DNA of 25,871 nt from an uncultured Prevotella sp. (GTDB lineage: Bacteria > Bacteroidota > Bacteroidia > Bacteroidales > Bacteroidaceae): positions 1-25,871 of the forward strand of contig CALEKA010000036.1 of the NCBI GenBank assembly GCA_937898715.1, in the 5' to 3' direction. A program made the translations under genes and the position numbers. Below the pieces are notes generated by a model. It had not been told where the DNA came from. It ran no database searches and worked only from the letters and a program-made list of their open reading frames with translations. How positions within the stretch are numbered: the first letter of the stretch is position 1; every line of letters starts with the position of its first letter. Shown one piece after another: positions 1 through 6,136 of this stretch.

Positions 1-50
1 GGCTTACTCGGGACTTGCACCCGTTAGATAATGCTCATGCCGAGCGTACT

Positions 51-88
51 AAAAAGGCGTAGACGCTTGTCGTGTAAAGCGTCTACGC
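51..88 (-). terminator. Rho-independent terminator of the beta-helix lipoprotein gene
   Basis: A perfect 12-bp inverted repeat (GCGTAGACGCTT at 57-68, AAGCGTCTACGC at 77-88) encloses an 8-nt loop. Read on the minus strand, the stem is followed after one C by five T residues (51-55). It lies about 90 nt downstream of the stop codon of the minus-strand gene that ends at 176. Confidence 0.85.
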
Positions 89-175
89 ATTAACTGATGA
101 TCCTATTAATTCGTTTATTACTTTGAATTAATAGAGCTACCCATAATACGGGTGCTTGTGAAGATTGCTTAGCTA

Positions 176-1699
176 TTAGTAATCCGTATTTTCTGGATCG
201 AAGTTGGTCCAGCCTGAAGCCCAATTGTCGGTGCCGAAGGCTCCGATGAAGGCTACGTGGTCAAACCAGTTGGAGGTGATGCCTGAGAATGATGCTGCAC
301 TGAGCAAAGGACTTCCTACACCAGGAATGACACTTGCACCGCTCAGTCCGGCAAGGGGCTGGAGGAGCCATGCTGCAGCAGAAGCCTCAGCGCGATTGCC
401 CGCCTGCTGGAGGAACCACGTGGTGGAGAAGGAAGGACGAGTGGTGTCTACGATAGGCTTTTTATTAGCATCATATCCCGTTACGAAGTTGTCTTGATAG
501 AGCTTGTTGGCATCTGATCCAGTAATGGTCATATCTGCGAACCATACATTCTGCAGCTTAATCGTTCCGGCGGTGGCCTGTGCCTGCGTATCACCCTTTT
601 CTCCATCAAGCATTATGCCGATAGGCCAACCGATTGCGATAGAGTTGATGCAGTTTAAGCGTGAGCCACGACGTATCTGCATGGCTGCTTGGAAACGTCC
701 CATGGCAGAGCCATTGCTTGGGAACATGTTGCCGCCGTTGATATAGTCCGTAGTATTCTGGAACGAAGCGTCGGTGGCTTTCGGACCGATGAAAGTGATG
801 TTGCTAAACGTGGCTGTGGTATAAGGTTGCGCTGTCGAACCGCTGGCGTCGTTGTCGCTCTCGAAGCCGTTGCTCTGGCTTCCATCTGCTATGCGAGAGT
901 TGCGTACGGAGAGTCCGTATTGCACATGGCCAGAGAATCCGTTGTCGGTATCGAAGTCGTCGTCCCACCCATGATAAGCTATCAAGTTTTTGCAATTCAC
1001 CGTTCCGCCAAACCATTCATAAGAATCGTCGTTGGAGTAAGACACCTGTAGGTGATCTACTTTTGTGCCATCGCCTACGGAGCCAAACGTGATACCATTG
1101 ATTTCCTTATCCTTTTCGAAAGGATAGCCTGCAAACTCTACGCGTACGTAGCTCAATTCGCCAGAGTTGTCGTGAGCATCATTGCCGCCGTGCTTGGTGC
1201 GAGGACCACCTTCGATCTGAGCTTCGCCTGCATTGTGAGGAGCTTTTCCACAGAGGATCACGCCTCCCCAGTCGCCCGGTTTGCGCTGTCCCTTGGGCTG
1301 TGCAGAAGTGAACACGATGGGCGCATCGGCTGTGCCTTGTGCATGGAGTTTGCCACCGCGCTCTACGATGAGAGCAGCTTTTGTATCCTTATCGCCCTTA
1401 ATGATGGTGCCCGGCTCGATGGTGAGTTCTGCACCGTCGGCCACGTAGACCCATCCTTTGAGTGTGTAAGTGCCCTTCTTCAAGGTTTGCTTACCCTTAA
1501 ACACTACTTCGTTGTCGCCATTACCGATTTGCGTACCATCGCCGAAGAGAATGTCGTCGTAAGCCTTGAGTCCGTGATCGTCAGTGTAGCTGTGTTGCGG
1601 TGTCTGAGGCACATCGTTATCACTACAAGCACTGAAGGTTCCTACTGTGGCGAGTCCCATGAGAACTACTGCCACCACTCTGATTGATTTCTTTCGCAT
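176..1699 (-). CDS. Surface-exposed beta-helix-like lipoprotein
   Basis: 507-aa lipoprotein. A signal peptide ends in the lipobox TFSAC with the lipidated cysteine at residue 25. The next residues are SDND, an acidic stretch like the Bacteroidota lipoprotein export signal, so surface display is likely. The body is rich in G, N and D and has beta-helix-type features: a 'LTIEPGTIIKGDK' segment (about residues 90-105), WGGVILCGKAP, and an EGG...NSGELSYVRVEFAG region. Proteins of this kind are often encoded beside Bacteroidota TonB-dependent receptors. Such a receptor is present here on the same strand but about 4.4 kb upstream, so a functional link is only inferred. The substrate is unknown. The start at 1699 is supported by the signal peptide. 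The leader is about 70 nt, with a weak -7-like GACCTTTG at 1777-1784, and a strong terminator follows the gene. Confidence 0.8.
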   Translation of the reverse strand: MRKKSIRVVAVVLMGLATVGTFSACSDNDVPQTPQHSYTDDHGLKAYDDILFGDGTQIGNGDNEVVFKGKQTLKKGTYTLKGWVYVADGAELTIEPGTIIKGDKDTKAALIVERGGKLHAQGTADAPIVFTSAQPKGQRKPGDWGGVILCGKAPHNAGEAQIEGGPRTKHGGNDAHDNSGELSYVRVEFAGYPFEKDKEINGITFGSVGDGTKVDHLQVSYSNDDSYEWFGGTVNCKNLIAYHGWDDDFDTDNGFSGHVQYGLSVRNSRIADGSQSNGFESDNDASGSTAQPYTTATFSNITFIGPKATDASFQNTTDYINGGNMFPSNGSAMGRFQAAMQIRRGSRLNCINSIAIGWPIGIMLDGEKGDTQAQATAGTIKLQNVWFADMTITGSDANKLYQDNFVTGYDANKKPIVDTTRPSFSTTWFLQQAGNRAEASAAAWLLQPLAGLSGASVIPGVGSPLLSAASFSGITSNWFDHVAFIGAFGTDNWASGWTNFDPENTDY

Positions 1700-1797
1700 A
1701 ATACTTAATGTGATATTAAAAGAACTTTTTTCGTTTTCTATGCTTTGCTCTGTTGCATTGTTTTCCTAATGCACTGCAAAGGTCGTACTATGCGATT

Positions 1798-1818
1798 ACA
1801 AGAGCGTTGCGCTCTTGT
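1798..1818. promoter_or_regulatory. 9-bp perfect inverted repeat upstream of the lipoprotein gene
   Basis: ACAAGAGCG (1798-1806), a TTG loop, then CGCTCTTGT (1810-1818). It lies about 100 bp upstream of the lipoprotein start, just upstream of a weak -7-like element (1777-1784, minus strand). There is no T-run on either side, so an operator or transcript 5' structure fits better than a terminator. Its function is unproven. Confidence 0.4.
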
Positions 1819-1906
1819 TACGATTTTACAAAAGTGCGGGGGGAGGGGATATATAGGTCTGGGTATGTATCATTGAGAATGGCTTATAGCACAAGAGACT
1901 GCCTAC

Positions 1907-1948
1907 AAAAAAAAGGAAAGAGGACGCATCTACGATTGACACGTCCTC
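1907..1948 (-). terminator. Rho-independent terminator downstream of the ABM-like gene
   Basis: On the minus strand, GAGGACGTGTC and GATGCGTCCTC (plus coordinates 1920-1948) pair over 11 bp, with two G-U wobbles and a 7-nt loop. A T-rich tail including eight T residues follows. It lies about 55 nt after the stop codon at 2004. Confidence 0.8.
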
Positions 1949-2003
1949 CACTTTTTCATGCAGCAATAGCTATTTTTGCTTCACGTATTGTAATCTAATA
2001 GCT

Positions 2004-2300
2004 TTAGCCTACAACCGTAAAGATACGGATTTCGGGATCAGCTTGAAAGTAAGGTGAAAGTCCTACGGCTACATCCTTAGTGAACATCTCTGACTGAAGG
2101 TAAGCAGCAGCATGCTCTTTGCTATCGAAGCCATGCAGCACCTGTACATCCTCATCGCGTACCAAGAGTTCCTTGGTCAGTGCGCCCTCTATAGTATCGA
2201 GGAAGGGCTTACGATAATCAAAATACACCTTTGCCGCACTTTCGCGATCACTTTCTTTAATCTTCATTGTAATCTGAAGATAAGCTTTTACGTTTGTCAT
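2004..2300 (-). CDS. Small dimeric alpha/beta-barrel (ABM-like) protein
   Basis: 98 aa, with the beta-alpha-beta pattern of the antibiotic-biosynthesis-monooxygenase/dimeric alpha-beta barrel superfamily. An N-terminal strand (VKAYLQITMKI) is followed by a helix (about residues 17-38), a strand (ALTKELLVRDEDVQVLHGF), the characteristic 'DSKEHAAAYLQSEMF' helix, and a last strand (IRIFTVVG). Family members include quinol monooxygenases and small stress proteins, and no specific substrate can be read here. It has its own terminator and is divergent from the AraC-type regulator gene (237-bp gap), so it is a plausible target of that regulator. A -7-like TAATTTTG lies on the minus strand at 2410-2417, which would give a leader of about 100 nt. 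Confidence 0.7.
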   Translation of the reverse strand: MTNVKAYLQITMKIKESDRESAAKVYFDYRKPFLDTIEGALTKELLVRDEDVQVLHGFDSKEHAAAYLQSEMFTKDVAVGLSPYFQADPEIRIFTVVG

Positions 2301-2375
2301 TGTTTATTTTGTTTATAGGCATTTATGGAAATAGATCTGTCAGATTTCTTCCTCAATCTTGCCGTGGTTATTATT

Positions 2376-2417
2376 TAAGCACTTTAGAGATCGTGCCTTA
2401 TTTCAGTTGCAAAATTA
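2376..2417 (-). promoter_or_regulatory. Promoter -7 box with adjacent inverted repeat for the ABM-like gene
   Basis: TAATTTTG on the minus strand (plus 2410-2417) matches the Bacteroidota -7 consensus TAnnTTTG, but I see no good -33 element. An imperfect inverted repeat, TAAGCAC (2376-2382) against GTG-C-CTTA (2394-2400 with a one-base bulge), covers the predicted first transcribed bases. It could be an operator. Confidence 0.4.
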
Positions 2418-2537
2418 GAAGCAAAAGGCGGATTGCTCGTTGTACATACATGCTTATGGATGGTAAATATGGGAATGTGCGATGTGAGAGTGAAAAATAA
2501 AGCGTAATTTTACCATCACAAAAATATAAGAGTCCGT

Positions 2538-3794
2538 ATGAAAGAAGAGATTAAGACCTATGCCATAGGCAAGAGCGTTACATCGGGCCTTGAGTTGGAG
2601 TTGCAATATATGCCATCATTCTTCAGCAATAGAGGCAAGAATCCCATGCAACCTCATGCTCACAAGTTCTACCAAATCATTTGGTTTAAGCGTGGTCATG
2701 GCATGCACTATGTCGACTTCACGGCTTATCCTGTGAGCGACAACACTTTATTTTTCATAGCTCCTAATCAAATACACACTTTTGACGGAGCTAAGGACTA
2801 TGAGGGAGTGATTATACAGTTTAATGCCAACTTCTTGGCTGATGAGCAGTCGAGCGAAAGCATCTTTCTGAAGTATAACGTGTTCAACGCTTATGACGCT
2901 TTGCCTTATTATAAGGTATCTAACGATGAAGCCAAAAGGCTTGATGCGATCGTGCGCGACATGCAGCGTGAACTATCACTCGTAGGAGCATTTGCCCATA
3001 GCGACTACATGCAATCGCTGGTGCATCTGTTTCTCATCCGCATGCAGCGTAGTGGTGAACGAAAGGACCACTCCCCACTCTACGTTACGAGCAATGCTCA
3101 CTGTACCTTCGTACGTTTTCGCCAGCTCATTGAGCAGTATTTCCGTATGAAGCATACGGTGAGCGAATATGCTGATATGCTCAACGTTTCGACACGTAGT
3201 CTCACCAACTATGTGGGGCAATGTAGCTGCCAATCGCCCTTGCAGATGATCAACGAGCGCATTGTGCTTGAGGCTAAGCGCATGCTGCAGCATTCGCCCA
3301 TGAGCATAAAGGAGATTGCTCACACGCTGGGCTTTAATGACCCTTCCTACTTTGTAAAACTATTTAAGCGATTGGCAGGCGAGATGCCTTCGACCTTTCG
3401 TAACAAACAATCACAATATATGAAACAAAAAATCGCCGTCCCTACTTCTAATGAGACTCTCTTTCCCCACTTTGGTAAAGCACCACAGGTCACTATTTAC
3501 GATGTTGACAATAAGCAAGTGACTGGCAAGAACATCTTGACCTCGCCTGAGCATGCTCATGGAGCCATGCCACGCTTCTTGCATGAACAAGGTGTGACCG
3601 ACGTTGTATGCGGTGGCTTGGGCGCTGGTGCAGTAAAGTTGCTCGACGAGCTTCACATTAATGTGCACGGTGGCGCTCCCGCTATTGCTACAGACGAACT
3701 GATAAGCCTGTTTCTTGCCGACAAACTCGAATATGGAGATGCTACTTGTCATCACGACGCTTGTGATGGCAAACACGAGCATCATCATGCTTAA
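2538..3794 (+). CDS. AraC-family regulator fused to a NifX/NifB-like metal-cluster domain
   Basis: 418 aa in three parts. Residues about 1-170 form an AraC-type cupin sensor (HAHKFYQIIWFKRGHG, then FFIAPNQIHTF). Residues about 194-290 are an AraC/XylS double helix-turn-helix (DMLNVSTRSLTNYVG; SIKEIAHTLGFNDPSYFVKL). Residues 295-418 match the dinitrogenase FeMo-cofactor biosynthesis family (PF02579-like): KIAVPTSNETLFPHFGKAP, VVCGGLGAGAVKLLDEL, ending in a Cys/His tail (CHHDACDGKHEHHH) likely to bind metal. The third domain begins at an in-frame ATG (3420) that could also serve as an internal start. There are no nif structural genes nearby, so nitrogen fixation is not implied. The gene is followed after 23 nt by a C_GCAxxG_C_C redox protein. 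I infer a regulator whose activity responds to an Fe-S or Mo-type cluster or to redox state. The domain calls are firm; the function is a hypothesis. Confidence 0.85.
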   Translation: MKEEIKTYAIGKSVTSGLELELQYMPSFFSNRGKNPMQPHAHKFYQIIWFKRGHGMHYVDFTAYPVSDNTLFFIAPNQIHTFDGAKDYEGVIIQFNANFLADEQSSESIFLKYNVFNAYDALPYYKVSNDEAKRLDAIVRDMQRELSLVGAFAHSDYMQSLVHLFLIRMQRSGERKDHSPLYVTSNAHCTFVRFRQLIEQYFRMKHTVSEYADMLNVSTRSLTNYVGQCSCQSPLQMINERIVLEAKRMLQHSPMSIKEIAHTLGFNDPSYFVKLFKRLAGEMPSTFRNKQSQYMKQKIAVPTSNETLFPHFGKAPQVTIYDVDNKQVTGKNILTSPEHAHGAMPRFLHEQGVTDVVCGGLGAGAVKLLDELHINVHGGAPAIATDELISLFLADKLEYGDATCHHDACDGKHEHHHA

Positions 3795-3817
3795 GAGTAA
3801 AAAAAATCTTTGAAACA

Positions 3818-4198
3818 ATGGAAACGAGGAAAGATCAAGCCGCCGCCAAGAAGGCTAACGGTACGCACAACTGTGCGCAAGCGGTGCTCTGCACTTATTG
3901 CGACTTTACTCCGCTGAGTGAAGATGCGATCAAGGATCTGGGCAATAGTTTTGCTGCGGGCATGGGCAACATGGAGGGTACGTGTGGCGCCTTAGTAGGT
4001 GCGGGCATGGTATTAGGACTTTCCACCCACGACCGAGCGAAGGCCATCAAGGGCATGCGACAGATTATGCAGAAGTTTGAGCAGCGTAACGGCGCTACAC
4101 AATGTAAGCTGCTGAAAGGTGTGAAGACAGGCAAGGTGCTTCGCGAATGTCCGCTCTGCGTGGCAGATGCTTCGGAATTTCTTGAAGAGTTGCTCTGA
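3818..4198 (+). CDS. C_GCAxxG_C_C family (redox-active Cys) protein
   Basis: 126 aa matching the C_GCAxxG_C_C family (PF09719-like). It has an early NCAQAV cysteine, the central glycine-rich GTCGALVGAGMVLGLS with the family CGAxxG core, and a later C-x(17)-C-x2-C arrangement (CKLL...ECPLC). Such proteins are small cytoplasmic putative redox or metal-binding proteins of unclear biochemistry. There is no signal peptide or membrane segment. It starts 23 nt after the AraC-NifX-like gene with no terminator between, so the two are probably one operon, and it may be the redox partner of that regulator. A bidirectional terminator follows. The family call is confident; the role is inferred from context. 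Confidence 0.8.
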   Translation: METRKDQAAAKKANGTHNCAQAVLCTYCDFTPLSEDAIKDLGNSFAAGMGNMEGTCGALVGAGMVLGLSTHDRAKAIKGMRQIMQKFEQRNGATQCKLLKGVKTGKVLRECPLCVADASEFLEELL

Positions 4199-4222
4199 TG
4201 CCACGATAAGTATATGTATGAG

Positions 4223-4262
4223 AAAAGCCCCAAGCATGCGCGATGGTATGCTTGGGGCGTTT
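4223..4262. terminator. Bidirectional terminator between convergent genes
   Basis: A perfect 11-bp stem (GCCCCAAGCAT at 4227-4237, ATGCTTGGGGC at 4248-4258) with a 10-nt loop. A T-rich tail (GTTTCTT) follows on the plus strand, and AAAA before the stem gives TTTT on the minus strand. It separates the redox gene (ends 4198, plus) from the CSD/TPR gene (ends 4293, minus). Confidence 0.85.
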
Positions 4263-4292
4263 CTTGGAGTATGATAGATGCTGAAGCAAAAC

Positions 4293-5978
4293 TTATGCTT
4301 CCGTATTTTCAGCAGCTGCTTTGCCTTCTGCAGGAGCGTCGTCCTCGGATGGAGTTTCCGGCTGAGCTGCGGAAGCCTCATCTTCTGATGAATCGGGAGC
4401 AGACTCCGTCTGATCAGCTTCAGCCTCAGCGGCGGGAGCAGGCTCTTCGGACTGTGACTCTTCGTGGGGCACGGGATGGAGAATGCTCTCACGGAGCATC
4501 TGCAACTGGCGATTGAGAGGCATCAAGCGAAGGCCCTCGTCGATGAGGTTGAGGGCATCTTCTGTGCGGCCTTGCTTATTGAGGGCAATGGCCTTCTGCC
4601 ACATGTAGAACACCTTGCGCGAGAGCGTGCCGCTCACCTGCGGGTCTTTCATCAACTCGTCTACCATCTCGAGGAAGTTGTCGTAGTCCTGGATGGGCAG
4701 GTAGTAGTTGAGAGCGATAAATTGCTTCGTAGTGAAATTGTCGTCGAGCATCGAACGGTGTGAAGCGAAGAAGTCCATCGCCTTCTTGCGAGCTTCAGCC
4801 TTCTCTGCATCAGTTTCAGCTTGCTTAAAGTGCGACACGTAGAGTGTGAGCAGATCCTTCACGCTGCTATCGGCCTTCTCGCCTGCTTCGATTGCCTTGA
4901 GGTAGAACTCCTCAGCGCGAGCGTAGTCCTTAGCGATGTAAGCCTTCTTGGCCTGTGTATAGAGCGTATAGGGATTGAAGCGTGGCGTGGTTGCCGAAGC
5001 AGAGGATGGAGCATAGCTATTGGGCGTGGTTGGAGCCGTGTTCTGCGGGAGATTTTCTTTTACCTCTTCGAGCAATTCCTTGGCGGCTGTATTGCTGGGT
5101 TCCACTTCGAGTATGTGTTCGAGCAGGCCCTTTGCCACGTAGGTGCGATGTGCCTCAAAGTTGTCTTCAGCCATCATGTAGAGGTCGTCGACGCTATGGG
5201 GGAGGTGAATACAGTTGGCAGTGAGTCCTTGATTGTTGCGTCCGGTCGAGAATACCACCTTCACGCCTTTGCGCAGATTCTGGTAGAGGTCGGTTTCTAC
5301 CACCTGGTTGATATAGAAATAGAGATCTTCGTCATTCTTGAAGTCGTGAATGAAGCCGAAGCGCTTGTCAGGATTGTAGTAGGTCACACGTCCCTTAGCT
5401 GCCACATAAGGGCGACGCTGATAGTTGGCATAGTCTGCGCCATGAGTTGTGTTGTTGCTTTCATCTTCAGCACTCTGTTCCTCAGCATTTTCCTCTCCGC
5501 TGCGGAAATATTTCTTTCTGCCGTATTTAGGGTCGATCTGTTGCAAGCGGCTCAAGTCTATATGTCCCACCACTTTGGGTTCTGTCACGCTGGCCTGCGT
5601 TGTAAGGTCGCTTGCTGAGGGTGCATCCTCTACGGCCTTTTCCCCTAATATATCTCCCAGCGTCACCGAAGATTGGTCTTGCGGTGCAGTGGCGGGAGTT
5701 TCATTATGTTCGTCTGTCGTTGCGCTTTCTGCGGGTTCTGTCTCTTCCTCCGTGGGCTCTTTCACTACGGGAGTCTGAGTGGGAACCATCGGCACAGGGC
5801 TTGCTGCCGTGAAGCTACGCACGTCTGAGCCTGCTATGCCCATGATTTGTCCGTTGGGCAAGCGCAGTACGATATACTTGCTGTCTACATGTTCGATAAT
5901 ACCTGTGACTGCACCTTCCGAGCAAGTCACTTCAATGCTATCACCTTTCTGATAGTTTGCTTTAATAAAAGTCAACAT
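4293..5978 (-). CDS. Cold-shock-domain and TPR protein
   Basis: 561 aa, no signal peptide, probably cytoplasmic. Residues 1-57 form a small beta-rich, Sm/SH3-like module (GDSIEVTCSEGAVTGIIEH...VLRLPNGQIMGI). Residues 58-190 are an acidic, P/T/E-rich linker. Residues 194-260 are a cold-shock domain with an RNP1-like KRFGFI and an RNP2-like DLYFYI, so RNA or ssDNA binding is likely. Residues about 265-300 and 335-500 are helical repeats of TPR type (AYIAKDYARAEEFYLKAIEAG; ALNKQGRTEDALNLIDEGLRLMP). The last 60 residues are acidic and Ala/Pro-rich. The combination suggests an RNA-binding scaffold. It has its own promoter (6023-6030) and ends at a bidirectional terminator. No specific function can be named. 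Confidence 0.75.
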   Translation of the reverse strand: MLTFIKANYQKGDSIEVTCSEGAVTGIIEHVDSKYIVLRLPNGQIMGIAGSDVRSFTAASPVPMVPTQTPVVKEPTEEETEPAESATTDEHNETPATAPQDQSSVTLGDILGEKAVEDAPSASDLTTQASVTEPKVVGHIDLSRLQQIDPKYGRKKYFRSGEENAEEQSAEDESNNTTHGADYANYQRRPYVAAKGRVTYYNPDKRFGFIHDFKNDEDLYFYINQVVETDLYQNLRKGVKVVFSTGRNNQGLTANCIHLPHSVDDLYMMAEDNFEAHRTYVAKGLLEHILEVEPSNTAAKELLEEVKENLPQNTAPTTPNSYAPSSASATTPRFNPYTLYTQAKKAYIAKDYARAEEFYLKAIEAGEKADSSVKDLLTLYVSHFKQAETDAEKAEARKKAMDFFASHRSMLDDNFTTKQFIALNYYLPIQDYDNFLEMVDELMKDPQVSGTLSRKVFYMWQKAIALNKQGRTEDALNLIDEGLRLMPLNRQLQMLRESILHPVPHEESQSEEPAPAAEAEADQTESAPDSSEDEASAAQPETPSEDDAPAEGKAAAENTEA

Positions 5979-6022
5979 TGTTCTTCGTATTCTGTAATGG
6001 GTTATACATATAAATATCCGCG

Positions 6023-6030
6023 CAAATATA
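6023..6030 (-). promoter_or_regulatory. Promoter -7 box for the CSD/TPR gene
   Basis: TATATTTG on the minus strand fits TAnnTTTG. It would start transcription near 6016 and give a leader of about 38 nt before the ATG at 5978. No clear -33 element is visible. Confidence 0.5.
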
Positions 6031-6084
6031 ACGATTTCCTCTTTAACAGGAAGCTGTGTAGACCGTTATTTTGCGCGGATTGCT

Positions 6085-6105
6085 AAAAAAATGTTCTTTA
6101 CGAAC
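6085..6105 (-). terminator. Weak terminator-like hairpin after the TonB receptor gene
   Basis: On the minus strand a short GTTC/GAAC stem (plus 6093-6096 and 6102-6105) is followed by a run of seven T residues (the A run at 6085-6091). The stem is only 4 bp, so it may be leaky. Confidence 0.4.
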
Positions 6106-6136
6106 TTATTCGATCTTTACCGAACTTTCAGAAACG

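Larger units (their letters stand above)
1700..2003. other. Gene-free stretch between two minus-strand genes
   Basis: About 300 bp. It contains the presumed promoter region of the lipoprotein gene, the 9-bp palindrome at 1798-1818 and the terminator at 1907-1948. I see no convincing coding sequence. Confidence 0.6.

Noticed and set aside
1..50. tRNA-like fragment at the left edge
   Set aside because: Short stems (CGGG/CCCG, GCTC/GAGC) do not form a cloverleaf, and there is no T-loop or acceptor pairing.
3420..3794. Separate nifX-like gene or a nitrogenase cluster
   Set aside because: The frame is continuous with the AraC part and no stop intervenes. No nif structural or assembly genes occur, so nitrogen fixation is not supported.
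3411..3818. 135-codon minus-strand open frame within the fusion gene
   Set aside because: Antisense shadow of a gene with clear domains on the plus strand; it has no family features.
4821..5618. 265-codon plus-strand frame opposite the CSD/TPR gene
   Set aside because: The opposite frame has clear cold-shock and TPR sequence; this one is Cys/Val-rich without domain features.
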